Origin: Luteirhabdus pelagi
GTDB lineage: Bacteria; Bacteroidota; Bacteroidia; Flavobacteriales; Flavobacteriaceae
Direction of reading: 5' to 3'
DNA length: 64,000 nucleotides
Assembly: GCF_016827595.1 (NCBI RefSeq)
Contig: NZ_JAECMS010000001.1
Span: forward strand, 248,001-312,000
Part shown: positions 19,043-28,241 of the stretch, piece by piece
Layout of the letters: each line of letters begins with the position of its first letter
How positions within the stretch are numbered: position 1 is the first letter of the stretch
Notes under the pieces: generated by a model
What the model saw: only the letters and a program-made list of their open reading frames with translations
What the model was told of the DNA's origin: nothing
The model's database searches: none
Made by a program: the position numbers and the translations under genes

Positions 19043-20572
19043 TTATTCCCATTCGATGGTGGCGGGAGGTTTTGAACTTATATCGTACACTACCCTATTA
19101 ACGCCTTTTACTCGGTTTATTATATGATTACTCGTTTCTTGTAAAAATTCATAGGGTAAATTTACCCAATCGGCCGTCATTCCATCGGTGCTTTCCACCG
19201 CTCGCAAGGCTACTACGCTTTCATAGGTTCGCTCGTCGCCCATTACCCCAACACTCTGTACCGGGAGTAACATGGCGCCTGCTTGCCAAACGGAGTCATA
19301 CAGGTTCCAGTCGCGAAGCCCTTGAATAAAAATATGATCGACCTCCTGTAATATACGAACTTTTTCGGCAGTAATATCGCCCAAAATTCGAATAGCCAAT
19401 CCCGGCCCTGGGAATGGATGTCGGCCCAATAATTTTTTATCGATGCCCATTTCGGCCCCAACCCTTCGTACTTCGTCCTTAAAGAGCATTCGAAGGGGTT
19501 CTACCACCTTCAACTTCATATAATCAGGCAATCCACCAACATTGTGATGCGATTTAATGGTAACCGATGGACCGTTCACCGAGACGCTTTCAATAACATC
19601 AGGATAGATAGTTCCTTGTCCGAGCCAGTCGACATCTTCAACCAAATGCGCTTCATCGTCAAATACTTCAATAAAAACACGTCCGATAGCCTTTCGCTTT
19701 GCTTCTGGATCCTTTTCACCTTCCAAAGCATCCAAAAAACGTGCCGAGGCATCAACGCCCTTAACGTTCAACCCCATATCCTTGTACTGGTGTAGAACAT
19801 CGGTAAACTCATTTTTCCGAAGCAATCCATTATTCACGAAAATGCAATAAAGATTATTTCCAATAGCTTTATGAAGAAGAATTGCCGCAACAGTACTATC
19901 TACACCACCACTAAGGCCTAATACGACTTTTCCGTCACCGATCTGTTCTTTCAACGACTCGACCGTTGTATCAACAAAGGCAGCGGGCGTCCAGGACTGT
20001 TCCACGCCAGCAATAGTGACCAAAAAGTTTTGTAATACCTGTTTTCCTTCGGTGGTATGGTATACTTCTGGGTGAAATTGGATTCCGTAGGTTTCTTCTC
20101 CTTCCACACGATAGGCAGCGTTCAACACATCCTTGGTACTCGCCAATCGAACTCCGTTGGTAGGAAGTTCCGCGATCGTATCGCTATGGCTCATCCAAAC
20201 CTGGGTACCTTCCGAAATGTCCTTAAATAGTGGTTCATCTGCTTTAATAGCTGATAGTTTCGCTCGACCATATTCCCGAATATTGGAAGGTTCTACACTT
20301 CCTCCATGAAAATGCGCCAAATACTGTGCGCCATAACAAACGGCCAACACAGGAAGCTTTCCTTTAATATCGGAAAGATCGGGATGTGGCGCGTCTTCGG
20401 CTCTTGTGGAAAATGGGCTTCCTGAGAGAATGACCGCTTTAAAGTCGGAAAGGTTTTCTGGAATGTGGTGATACGGATAAATCTCGCAGTAGATATTGAG
20501 TTCCCGCACGCGTCTAGCGATAAGCTGGGTATACTGCGAACCAAAGTCGAGGATTAGAACAGTGTTTTGCAT
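19043..20572 (-). CDS. guaA: GMP synthase (glutamine-hydrolysing)
   Basis: A 509-residue enzyme converting XMP to GMP. The N-terminal glutaminase has Cys79 (LAVCYGAQ), His167 and Glu169 (GIQFHPEV); the ATP pyrophosphatase P-loop SGGVDS is at 221-226; the dimerisation domain ends PPATIEWE, the standard GuaA C-terminus. The start is ATG 20572; an in-frame TTG two codons upstream lies inside the -7 box and is rejected. It heads a run with the LysM lipoprotein, osmC, DUF922 and DUF3820 genes. Confidence 0.97.
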   Translation of the reverse strand: MQNTVLILDFGSQYTQLIARRVRELNIYCEIYPYHHIPENLSDFKAVILSGSPFSTRAEDAPHPDLSDIKGKLPVLAVCYGAQYLAHFHGGSVEPSNIREYGRAKLSAIKADEPLFKDISEGTQVWMSHSDTIAELPTNGVRLASTKDVLNAAYRVEGEETYGIQFHPEVYHTTEGKQVLQNFLVTIAGVEQSWTPAAFVDTTVESLKEQIGDGKVVLGLSGGVDSTVAAILLHKAIGNNLYCIFVNNGLLRKNEFTDVLHQYKDMGLNVKGVDASARFLDALEGEKDPEAKRKAIGRVFIEVFDDEAHLVEDVDWLGQGTIYPDVIESVSVNGPSVTIKSHHNVGGLPDYMKLKVVEPLRMLFKDEVRRVGAEMGIDKKLLGRHPFPGPGLAIRILGDITAEKVRILQEVDHIFIQGLRDWNLYDSVWQAGAMLLPVQSVGVMGDERTYESVVALRAVESTDGMTADWVNLPYEFLQETSNHIINRVKGVNRVVYDISSKPPATIEWE

Positions 20573-20575
20573 GCG

Positions 20576-20583
20576 CAAAAATA
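20576..20583 (-). promoter_or_regulatory. Bacteroidota -7 box of guaA, 3 bp from the start codon
   Basis: CAAAAATA on the plus strand reads TATTTTTG toward guaA. Only 3 bp separate the box from the ATG, so a transcript started here would be leaderless. Confidence 0.5.
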
Positions 20584-20653
20584 ATTGAAATATCGGGTAG
20601 GCTAAAGGAGAAGTGTGGAAAAATTCCCTAACCTTTTCAACAAGTGGGGTGAA

Positions 20654-21697
20654 TTACTCTTCAACAGGCCAGCCCAGCGTAGCGCGAACGGGAAAATGAT
20701 CGGAAAAAGAATAGTCGAGCGACTCGAAATCGATGACTTCAAATCCTTCTGAAACGAAAATGTAATCGATTCGCATAGGATAGAAATCGAAGTGAAAAGT
20801 GGTCCCAATACCTTTTCCTTTTTCAAGAAACGTATCGGTCATCCCTTCATTTAAAGCTTCATAAACGTAGGAAAACGGTGTATTATTAAAATCGCCCACC
20901 AAAATGGTTTTGTGGGCAACCTCCTTTTTGTGTTGAAGAATAGCCTTTACCTGCTCCTCCTGTTTTACAAATGCTGTCGTTAACCGCTTCCGTAATTTTT
21001 GCTTACTGCTTTCCTGCAAGTAACTCATTCGCGGCATAATCTGAAGCGATTGTAAGTGCAGGTTGTAAATTCGGATGGTATCTTTTCCCTTCACCACATC
21101 GGCATACAATGTATTATTGCTCGTATTCTGAAAGTCGAAAGCGCCAGCATTCAACAATGGATATTTTGAAAAGATAGCATGCCCTAATTTATTATTCTTG
21201 TTGAAGTGAATCTCGCGATACGGATAGTCTGAAAAATCTATTTCATTTTTATCGTAAAACTCCTGAATACAAATAACGTCGGGTTGTTGCTCTTCTACCA
21301 TTTTCCGGAAGGCACCAGAAACCGATTTGGAATCTGGAAAATCCTCGTAGGCATTAAACAGCCGAACATTATGCGAAAGCACCGTTAGGGTGTTTTGGTA
21401 TTCGGAAGCATCGCCAGGAGAGGACATTTCAAAAAAGGGATTGAAGTATAGATAGGTTAATAGTAATACGATTCCCGACATCCAAAACTTTTTCTTCAAC
21501 TGAACCAACCAATATAGCGCAAATACCAAATTGATAAAGATCAAGGGCGAAACAAACAAGCCCAAAAGTGAAAGTGTAGGAAACTTAGAGGGCGGCAGAT
21601 GTGGTAAAATAAAAGACAGCAGTAATAAAAACGCCACAAAGGAATTCATCCAACCCAATAAGGTTTGAAAACAGCCTCTTTTCGACTTTTCTGCCAT
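20654..21697 (-). CDS. Membrane-anchored endonuclease/exonuclease/phosphatase (EEP) family protein
   Basis: A 347-residue protein with three N-terminal hydrophobic segments (about residues 13-35, 43-65 and 73-90) followed by an EEP-fold domain. EEP motifs are present in order: QPDVICIQEF (metal-binding Glu), LHLQS, LVGDFNNTPFS, IDYIFVS and SDHFPVRATL (the final Asp-His pair). Substrates in this superfamily range from DNA to phospholipids and phosphoesters, so the target is unknown; the membrane anchor should place the catalytic domain at the membrane surface. It follows two rhomboid genes with a 3-bp gap. Confidence 0.88.
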   Translation of the reverse strand: MAEKSKRGCFQTLLGWMNSFVAFLLLLSFILPHLPPSKFPTLSLLGLFVSPLIFINLVFALYWLVQLKKKFWMSGIVLLLTYLYFNPFFEMSSPGDASEYQNTLTVLSHNVRLFNAYEDFPDSKSVSGAFRKMVEEQQPDVICIQEFYDKNEIDFSDYPYREIHFNKNNKLGHAIFSKYPLLNAGAFDFQNTSNNTLYADVVKGKDTIRIYNLHLQSLQIMPRMSYLQESSKQKLRKRLTTAFVKQEEQVKAILQHKKEVAHKTILVGDFNNTPFSYVYEALNEGMTDTFLEKGKGIGTTFHFDFYPMRIDYIFVSEGFEVIDFESLDYSFSDHFPVRATLGWPVEE

Positions 21698-21700
21698 ACG

Positions 21701-22576
21701 TTAGTTATCGTTTCCTGCCTTGAATAAAAAATCCTTTTCTTCCTTGGTCAAGCTATCATAGCCGCTTTTTCCAATTTTATCCAGAATGGCATCTACTTTT
21801 TTCTGGTGGTCAGATTTATCTTCTTTTTGGGGACGATAGGTGTTTTTGGTTTGTGCGTGGGTACGGTGTACGGTTTTAAACGGACGTTTCTTTCTTGGGG
21901 CAAACCAACCCTGTACGGTATCCATAAGCGATTCGAACCAACGGCCGATGTCGTTTCCTTTTTTCAATTGAACCGCATATGCATAACCAAGTATGGCACC
22001 ACCTAGATGTGCAATTAACCCACCGGCATTACCTGAGGTTGGTAATTGGATTAGGTCTGATAACACTACAAAAGCACCAATATGCCACAGCTTGATATTG
22101 AAAACGAAAATTCGAATTTTAGCATGGGGTGTGTATGCAGCGATAAAAATAACAATAGCTCGAACGGCTGCGGAAGCTCCCAACAAATAACCGCGACTTC
22201 CTTCAAATACGGGAAAGACATTATAGGCAGCAATATATAGCAATCCACCGCAAATAGCGCCGAGTAAATAAATGGTCAAAAATCGCTTTTCAGAAAAAAG
22301 ATTGAGGATAAAACGGCTCATAAAATATAGCCAGAGCATGTTCCAGAAGATATGCCAAAAACCTGCATGCAGGAAGCTATACGTGATAATGGACCAAGGC
22401 TGCAAAATAAGCTCTCCAAGTTCCTCTGGCAACACAAACCATCGGGTTAAGGTGGTGGTATTGACATCCAAAACAAAAGACAAGAGACTTACCACTAAAA
22501 AAATCGCTACGTTGATAACGATAAGCTTTATGGCGACATTTGCAGTCTTAAATTGATATGTGAGGTTGTTATCCAT
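21701..22576 (-). CDS. Rhomboid family intramembrane serine protease (first of two)
   Basis: A 291-residue six-helix rhomboid. The L1/TM2 motif HAGFWHIFWNMLWL, the catalytic-serine motif LLGASAAVRA (GASA in place of the usual GASG) and the TM6 histidine in GGLIAHLGGAILGYAYA are all present, so a Ser-His dyad is intact. A hydrophilic tail of about 80 residues rich in Lys and His extends into the cytoplasm. It is encoded 2 bp after the other rhomboid gene and 3 bp before the EEP gene. Start 22576 is used because the frame upstream only overlaps the neighbouring stop. Confidence 0.92.
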   Translation of the reverse strand: MDNNLTYQFKTANVAIKLIVINVAIFLVVSLLSFVLDVNTTTLTRWFVLPEELGELILQPWSIITYSFLHAGFWHIFWNMLWLYFMSRFILNLFSEKRFLTIYLLGAICGGLLYIAAYNVFPVFEGSRGYLLGASAAVRAIVIFIAAYTPHAKIRIFVFNIKLWHIGAFVVLSDLIQLPTSGNAGGLIAHLGGAILGYAYAVQLKKGNDIGRWFESLMDTVQGWFAPRKKRPFKTVHRTHAQTKNTYRPQKEDKSDHQKKVDAILDKIGKSGYDSLTKEEKDFLFKAGNDN

Positions 22577-22578
22577 GG

Positions 22579-23313
22579 TCAGTTCCAACGATGGGAATCA
22601 AAACTATTCTTTTTCCAGTAATATGCCATAATAAATCCGAAGATCGCCCCTCCAATATGGGCCCAATGAGCGATGCCCAAAGGAGAGCCAGTCAGCCCGA
22701 AGAACAAATCGATAACGATAAGGCCGGGAATAAAGTATTTCGCTTTTATTGGAACCGGTAAAAAGATCAACATCAATTCGATATTCGGGAACATGAGACC
22801 AAAGGCAACCAAAATACCATAAATAGCACCCGAAGCCCCAACGGCAGGTGTTGTAAAGGCATTATACATGTCCTGGATAGTATCTGCCGAAACTTGGTCT
22901 AGAATAGCCTGGCTATACTGACCTGTTTCCAGAATATTCATAATCTGGCCATCATTCATGCCAATCGCCATCAAGGCATCATAACCAGCGTTGAACTGGT
23001 AATAATTGAAAAGCGTATGAATCAACGCAGCCCCAAGTCCTGCTGAAAAGTAAAAGAACAGAAATTTCTTTTGTCCCCAGCGCATTTCCAAGGGCGAACC
23101 AAATGCCCATAAGGCGTACATATTAAAGAGGATATGCATAAACCCACCATGCATAAACATATGGGTTACAGGCTGCCAGTATTGAAAGTTGGGGTTTTCA
23201 AAATAGAATAGGGAAAACAGCTTATATGAAAGCTGTTCGTTCATCAACGTTCCGATGAAACAAATGACATTTATAATAATGAGAACCTTTACGGTTTCGG
23301 TGATTCTTCCCAT
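22579..23313 (-). CDS. Rhomboid family intramembrane serine protease (second of two)
   Basis: A 244-residue rhomboid with HMFMHGGFMHILFNMYALWAF, the canonical serine motif GASGAIYGI and the TM6 histidine in AHWAHIGGAIFG. An insertion of about 50 residues between TM3 and TM4 (NYYQFNAGYDALMAIGMN onward) is longer than in the neighbouring paralogue. The two are only modestly similar and look like an old duplication. It starts 3 bp after mutL ends. Substrates are unknown. Confidence 0.93.
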   Translation of the reverse strand: MGRITETVKVLIIINVICFIGTLMNEQLSYKLFSLFYFENPNFQYWQPVTHMFMHGGFMHILFNMYALWAFGSPLEMRWGQKKFLFFYFSAGLGAALIHTLFNYYQFNAGYDALMAIGMNDGQIMNILETGQYSQAILDQVSADTIQDMYNAFTTPAVGASGAIYGILVAFGLMFPNIELMLIFLPVPIKAKYFIPGLIVIDLFFGLTGSPLGIAHWAHIGGAIFGFIMAYYWKKNSFDSHRWN

Positions 23314-23316
23314 CTA

Positions 23317-25155
23317 TTAAAATTTTTTATCAAAATCGCTGCTGTCCATTGTAAGCAAAACCGGACGATTTGCCGGGCAAACATTAGGTTCCTTACAGGC
23401 GAATAATTGGTCGATTATATGTTCTTGGGCCGCTTGCTGCAATACAGTACCCGTTTTGATGGCCATGCTTTTCGCTAAGCTTTTTGCCAATAAATCGTTC
23501 TGGCTAAAGCCCGCGTCGGGAACCTCTTCTTTAATGTCGGCAATTACTTGTTTTAAAATATCTTCTACCTTGCTTTCTGAAATACTAACCGGAATGCCGC
23601 TGATTTCAACCTGCTCCTGCTCCATTTCTGAAAATACAAAGCCCGTATGTTCCAACTGTTCGGTAATTGAAGCGAGGATTTCACGATCGGGTGTGGAAAA
23701 ACTGAGTTGCAACGGAAAGAGCAACTGTTGGCTTACCGCTTCCTGCACGGTTATATTACGAAGCAATTCTTCATATAAAATCCGTTGATGCGCACGGTGT
23801 TGGTGAATGACCATCAGGCCACTTTTTATCGGACTAACAATATATTTTTGTTGTAGTTGAAACGTTCCGCGACTGGGTTCTTTCTCGGTCTCATTAAACA
23901 AGGTTCCGGTTACTTCTTCACTTTCCACTTCCAGCTGCGCTATTCCTGTTGAAAAGTGACCTGAATCCTTTGTTTCAACGCATAATGACTCCCAAGACGA
24001 TTGTTTGGGTCGTGAAAAAGAAGGCGTTCTTCTACCTGAAGGTTCGTTTCTGAAGGGATTAAAGCTTCTGTCTACCTCAACATTAGGAATTTTCGGTTGT
24101 TTCTTACTGTATTCATAGGGCGTATCGAAACCCGTATCCTTGTTGAAGTCGAGTACCGGTGCCACGCTAAATTGCCCTAAGCTATGCTTCACCGTTGCCT
24201 TCAACATCGCATAGATACTATGCTCATCGTCAAACTTAATTTCGGTTTTTGTGGGGTGAATATTGATATCGATACTCTTTGGCGGCACTTTCAGAAAGAG
24301 AAAATACCCGGCATGGGCACCATCCTTCAACAATCCTTCAAATGCGGACTGAACAGCATGATTCAAATAAGCACTTTTAATGAAGCGGTCGTTTACAAAG
24401 AAGAATTGTTCACCGCGTGATTTCTTGGCATACTCAGGTTTCAACACGAATCCATCCACTTGAACAATATCGGTTTCCTCTTCAACAGGAACCAACTTTT
24501 CATTTGTCTTCGTTCCGAAGATGCCCACAATACGCTGACGGATATTGCTTGCCTGCAACTGAAACACATCGCTCCCATTATGTGTCATGGAAAAAGCTAC
24601 CTGCGGATGCGCCAGTGCCACCCGATGAAACTCATCGATGATATGACGTGTTTCTACTGGATTGCTTTTTAAAAAATTTCGTCTGGCTGGAATGTTATAG
24701 AACAGATTCTTTACCGAAACGGTAGTTCCCTTTGCAACTACAGCAGGTTCTTGAGCGGTGACTTCGCTTCCTTCGATGGTAAGTGAAGTACCCACTTCAT
24801 CGTTTTCACGTTTTGTTTTTAAGGTTACGTGGGCAATTGCCGCAATACTGGCCAAGGCCTCCCCACGAAATCCTTTGGTGTGGAGGTTGAAAAGATCGTC
24901 GGCATTTTTAATCTTGGAAGTCGCATGCCGTTCGAAGCAGAGCCGCGCATCGGTTTCGCTCATCCCAACGCCGTTGTCGGTTACTTGAATCAAGGTTTTT
25001 CCAGCATCCTTCACCACCAATTGTATGGAGTCGGCACCCGCATCGATGGCGTTTTCCAATAACTCCTTCACCACCGAAGCCGGTCGTTGCACCACTTCCC
25101 CGGCGGCTATTTGGTTTGCGACGTGGTCCGGTAACAATTGAATGATGTCTGTCAT
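23317..25155 (-). CDS. mutL: DNA mismatch repair protein MutL
   Basis: A 612-residue MutL. The GHKL ATPase motifs are complete: ENAIDAGAD (motif I), DNGVGMSE (II) and TKGFRGEALASIA (III), plus GTTVSVKNLFYNIPARRNFLK. The C-terminal dimerisation domain has IHQHRAHQRILYEE, where endonuclease-type MutL usually has DQHA, and CPANRP where CPHGRP is usual, so nuclease competence is uncertain. A Ser/Pro/Lys-rich linker spans about residues 340-420. Its start overlaps the preceding stop by one base (TAATG). mutS is not in the window. Confidence 0.95.
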   Translation of the reverse strand: MTDIIQLLPDHVANQIAAGEVVQRPASVVKELLENAIDAGADSIQLVVKDAGKTLIQVTDNGVGMSETDARLCFERHATSKIKNADDLFNLHTKGFRGEALASIAAIAHVTLKTKRENDEVGTSLTIEGSEVTAQEPAVVAKGTTVSVKNLFYNIPARRNFLKSNPVETRHIIDEFHRVALAHPQVAFSMTHNGSDVFQLQASNIRQRIVGIFGTKTNEKLVPVEEETDIVQVDGFVLKPEYAKKSRGEQFFFVNDRFIKSAYLNHAVQSAFEGLLKDGAHAGYFLFLKVPPKSIDINIHPTKTEIKFDDEHSIYAMLKATVKHSLGQFSVAPVLDFNKDTGFDTPYEYSKKQPKIPNVEVDRSFNPFRNEPSGRRTPSFSRPKQSSWESLCVETKDSGHFSTGIAQLEVESEEVTGTLFNETEKEPSRGTFQLQQKYIVSPIKSGLMVIHQHRAHQRILYEELLRNITVQEAVSQQLLFPLQLSFSTPDREILASITEQLEHTGFVFSEMEQEQVEISGIPVSISESKVEDILKQVIADIKEEVPDAGFSQNDLLAKSLAKSMAIKTGTVLQQAAQEHIIDQLFACKEPNVCPANRPVLLTMDSSDFDKKF

Positions 25156-25442
25156 TACCCTTGATAGAAAATAGAGAGGTCGAAATCGATTAAAAGGAGG
25201 AATAAAAACACTAATACCGCTACAATGATTACCAATCGGCGACTTGTATTTCGATCGGAACTACGACGCAAATCGGCCAACGCAGATTTAACTTTGTTCT
25301 TCAAACCTGAAGTGTCGCCTACCGTACTTCGATGTTCATCGAAACGATGTCGGATTTGGTACGGACTGCCTTCGCCATCATGCTTAAAATAGCGTGGTTC
25401 GTACTCAAATTTCTTGTTCTTTCGTGTTTTTAAAATTCCCAT
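25155..25442 (-). CDS. Small single-helix membrane protein next to ribH and mutL
   Basis: A 95-residue protein with a basic, aromatic N-terminal half (MGILKTRKNKKFEYEPRY) and one C-terminal helix (LVIIVAVLVFLFLLLIDF). The layout resembles a tail-anchored or single-pass inner-membrane protein with a cytoplasmic basic domain. No catalytic motif is visible. Similar flavobacterial proteins may carry riboflavin-synthase names because of the adjacent ribH, but nothing in the sequence supports that. It overlaps mutL by one base and starts 90 bp after ribH ends. Confidence 0.75.
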   Translation of the reverse strand: MGILKTRKNKKFEYEPRYFKHDGEGSPYQIRHRFDEHRSTVGDTSGLKNKVKSALADLRRSSDRNTSRRLVIIVAVLVFLFLLLIDFDLSIFYQG

Positions 25443-25532
25443 AAGCGTAAGTTTCAAAGGTAGGCAAATTACCGCGGTTTCAGAAACCATGCCTACTGGA
25501 ATTTAAAATACAATGACTGTGCCGAAAAAGTC

Positions 25533-26030
25533 CTAGAATCGAGCGTCCTTTCGAAGTTGTGCCATTTTGATGGCTGCGATGGCGGCCTCGGTCCCTTTGT
25601 TACCGTGCTTTCCACCGCTTCGGTCGCGCGACTGCTGGATGTTATTATCGGTGAGCACACAGAAGATGACCGGAATATCACTTTGGATGTTAAGATCCTT
25701 GATGCCCTGCGTAACTCCATCGCAAACAAAATCGAAGTGTTTCGTTTCCCCCTGAATAACACTTCCGATGGCGATGACGGCATCGAGCATATCGTAGCTT
25801 TGCTGCATTTTCTTACAGCCATAAATAAGTTCAAAACTACCGGGAACGTTCCAACGGACAATGTTTTCCTTGATTGCGCCACAATCCAACAAAGCATCGA
25901 ACGCACCTTGGAACAAGCCTTCGGTTATTTCATCGTTCCATTCTGAAACAACAATCCCAAACCGAAAGTCCTTCGCGTTTGGGATTGTGTTTTTATCGTA
26001 TTGAGATAAGTTCTTGTTTTCAGTGGCCAT
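25533..26030 (-). CDS. ribH: 6,7-dimethyl-8-ribityllumazine synthase
   Basis: A 165-residue enzyme condensing 5-amino-6-ribitylaminouracil with 3,4-dihydroxy-2-butanone 4-phosphate, the penultimate step of riboflavin synthesis; it forms icosahedral or pentameric shells. PGSFELIYGCKKM, AIGSVIQGETKHFDFVC (with the catalytic His) and GNKGTEAA are diagnostic. Length is normal. No other rib gene is nearby. It lies 2 bp downstream of the TPR gene and is probably in its transcript. Confidence 0.97.
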   Translation of the reverse strand: MATENKNLSQYDKNTIPNAKDFRFGIVVSEWNDEITEGLFQGAFDALLDCGAIKENIVRWNVPGSFELIYGCKKMQQSYDMLDAVIAIGSVIQGETKHFDFVCDGVTQGIKDLNIQSDIPVIFCVLTDNNIQQSRDRSGGKHGNKGTEAAIAAIKMAQLRKDARF

Positions 26031-26032
26031 GA

Positions 26033-26797
26033 TTATTGCATTGCTTCAACCTGACCTACATATAGTTGCGCTTGGTTTGCCTCTTCAGAAGTGCCGTACT
26101 CATCTTCAATGGTTTGGAAGTGTGCAAGCGCTTTATCGTACTGCTCAAGTTTCATGGCTGTAATACCAGCTTTCAATAAATAACGTGGTGCGGTAAGATC
26201 ATTTGCGGCAAGTTTCGCAGCTTCTTCATAATACTTCAAAGCTTCACCTGGCTGATCCAATTGAACAAATGCATCGCCAATTGCCCCTTTCGCAATAGGT
26301 GCCAGCATAGTATCGGAACCATCAAAATCATCAAGATGATTGATAGCTTCTTGGTAGCGGTTTGTATTCAAATACGAAATACCCGCGTAATAATTTGCGA
26401 TATTGGCAGCATCGGTACTTCCGTAGCTATCGATAATACCTAGGAAACCAAATTTCCCTTCTCCACCGTTCAGTGCCAATCCGTATAACGAATCCTTCGC
26501 CTCGGCAGTCAAGGCCATATCGTAATAGCTTTGTGCTTTGTACAATTCATTCATCGCCTCCTCTTCGGTTGGCTTTTGAATGAATTGTTGGTAGGCTAAG
26601 TATCCCAACACGGCGATAGCGATAACCCCCACAACGCCTAAAATGGCTTTTTGGTTTTTCTCTAACCACTGCTCGGTACGGGAAGCTCCTTCATCTAACG
26701 AACCAAACACCTCTGCGGTTGTGCTCTGTTCTTCTAACGCCTCTTGCTTTTCCTCTTTCGTCTTCGGTTTATAGCCTCGTTTCTTGTAGGTTGCCAT
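26033..26797 (-). CDS. Single-pass membrane TPR protein
   Basis: A 254-residue protein. The first 50 residues are charged and cytoplasmic (GYKPKTKEEKQEALEE), followed by one helix (AILGVVGVIAIAVLGYLAYQQF) and a C-terminal set of about four TPR units (AKSYYDMAL-like, NYYAGISYLNTNRYQEAI, GDAFVQLDQPGEALKYYEEA, KLEQYDKALAHFQTI). The arrangement matches YfgM-type TPR proteins that help outer-membrane or periplasmic assembly, but the assignment is by architecture. It heads the run into ribH and mutL; a -7 box lies 20 bp upstream. Confidence 0.85.
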   Translation of the reverse strand: MATYKKRGYKPKTKEEKQEALEEQSTTAEVFGSLDEGASRTEQWLEKNQKAILGVVGVIAIAVLGYLAYQQFIQKPTEEEAMNELYKAQSYYDMALTAEAKDSLYGLALNGGEGKFGFLGIIDSYGSTDAANIANYYAGISYLNTNRYQEAINHLDDFDGSDTMLAPIAKGAIGDAFVQLDQPGEALKYYEEAAKLAANDLTAPRYLLKAGITAMKLEQYDKALAHFQTIEDEYGTSEEANQAQLYVGQVEAMQ

Positions 26798-26817
26798 AAT
26801 TTTGGTTTAGTGAGGGG

Positions 26818-26825
26818 CAAAAATA
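26818..26825 (-). promoter_or_regulatory. Bacteroidota -7 box of the TPR-ribH run
   Basis: CAAAAATA on the plus strand (TATTTTTG toward the TPR gene), an exact match 20 bp ahead of the start. The region is divergent with recF. Confidence 0.58.
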
Positions 26826-26947
26826 AAATTTTTATTACAATTTAAAAGCGAAATTATTTAGGAATTTTAACCTTTTTCGGTAGTATTTTTCAGAATTTTG
26901 CAACGTTTTCACTCAAATTAAAATACCACCGCAAGTCGCTGGCAACT

Positions 26948-28039
26948 ATGATATTAGAATCGCTATCCCTTCTTCACTATAAGAATTTTGAAACGGCTAC
27001 CTTTCAATTCGACCCGAAAATCAATTGTTTTACGGGTCCGAATGGTATCGGGAAAACGAATATTTTGGATGCGATTTACCACCTCAGCTTTGGAAAGAGC
27101 TACTTTAACCCTATTACCAGTCAGAATATCCAGCATGGCGCCGATTTCTTTGTTGTTGAAGGTACCTACGAGAAGGAAAACAAGCCAGAGAAAATTGTGG
27201 TGAGTGCCAAAAAAGGACAAAAGAAAGTAATCAAACGTAATGGAAAGGTGTACGATCGATTTAGCGACCATATCGGATTTCTGCCGTTGGTTATTATCTC
27301 TCCTGCCGACCGTGATCTTATTATTGAAGGCAGCGATACCCGTAGGAAGTTTGTGGATGGTGTAATTTCGCAAGGCGATACCGACTATCTTCAGAATTTA
27401 TTGAACTACAATAAGATTCTCGCGCAACGAAATTCGTTGTTGAAGTATTTCGCCGCCAACCATACCTTCAACCGCGATACGCTGGATGTGTACAACGAGC
27501 AACTTCACACCTATGGCACACACTTGTTTGGGAAACGGGCAGCGTTTTTGGAAGACTTTATCCCGATTTTCCTGAAACGATATGCTTCCATCAGCAGTGG
27601 AACTGAAAAAGTAAACCTGACGTATAAAAGTCAGTTGAGCGAACAGGATTTGCTTACCCTATTACGGGAAGGGGAAAGCAAGGACAAAATGCTTCAATAC
27701 ACCAATTACGGTATTCATAAAGATGATCTGGTGTTCGAAATTGACGGGCATCCCATCAAAAAGTTCGGATCGCAAGGACAGCAGAAATCGTTTCTAATCG
27801 CCTTAAAGCTAGCGCAGTTCGATTTTATAAAGGAACGGTCGAAAGTAAATCCAATCTTGCTTTTGGACGATATTTTTGATAAGTTGGATGAACAACGGGT
27901 GGCACACATTATTTCCTTGGTTGATGAAGAGAACTTCGGACAATTATTTATAAGCGACACCCATGCCGATAGAACGGAAGCTGTAATCAAGGAAGTGCAC
28001 CAAACATATAAGATGTTTCGGCTTGGCAGTGAACAGTGA
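26948..28039 (+). CDS. recF: DNA replication and repair protein RecF
   Basis: A 363-residue SMC-like ATPase that loads RecA at gapped DNA with RecO and RecR. The start is [14 protein letters not shown], with Walker [16 protein letters not shown], the ABC-type signature [19 protein letters not shown] and Walker [12 protein letters not shown], then SDTHADR. Length is typical. dnaA, dnaN and gyrB do not flank it, as is usual in Bacteroidota. It is followed by two repeat arrays, then a lipoprotein gene and the DUF721 gene often found near recF. Confidence 0.96.
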   Translation: MILESLSLLHYKNFETATFQFDPKINCFTGPNGIGKTNILDAIYHLSFGKSYFNPITSQNIQHGADFFVVEGTYEKENKPEKIVVSAKKGQKKVIKRNGKVYDRFSDHIGFLPLVIISPADRDLIIEGSDTRRKFVDGVISQGDTDYLQNLLNYNKILAQRNSLLKYFAANHTFNRDTLDVYNEQLHTYGTHLFGKRAAFLEDFIPIFLKRYASISSGTEKVNLTYKSQLSEQDLLTLLREGESKDKMLQYTNYGIHKDDLVFEIDGHPIKKFGSQGQQKSFLIALKLAQFDFIKERSKVNPILLLDDIFDKLDEQRVAHIISLVDEENFGQLFISDTHADRTEAVIKEVHQTYKMFRLGSEQ

Positions 28040-28058
28040 GCAGTTTTATAAAAGCAGC

Positions 28059-28218
28059 GTTTCAGAGGAGCAAAGTTTCAAAGAAGCAAAGTTGCAGAGA
28101 GGCAGAGTTTCAAAGAAGCAGAGAAGCAGAGAAGCAGAGAAGCAAAGTTGCAGAGTTTCAAAGTTTCAAAGTTGCAGAGTTGCAGAGTTGCAGAGTTGCA
28201 GAGTTGCAAAGGATCAAA
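28059..28218 (+). repeat. Tandem octamer array (20 units of GnnKCARA)
   Basis: Twenty consecutive 8-bp units fit G[TAG][TAG][GT]CA[AG]A. The main variants are GTTGCAGA, GAAGCAGA, GTTTCAAA and GAAGCAAA; the run is uninterrupted. Five units in a row near the right end are GTTGCAGA or its GTTGCAAA variant. Because 8 is not a multiple of 3, all frames give low-complexity peptides. It lies just after the recF stop. Confidence 0.9.
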
Positions 28219-28241
28219 TAAAATATAGTGTTTTACAAATT

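Noticed and set aside
25155-25442. Riboflavin synthase subunit
   Set aside because: Only its position next to ribH would suggest it; the sequence is a small single-helix membrane protein.
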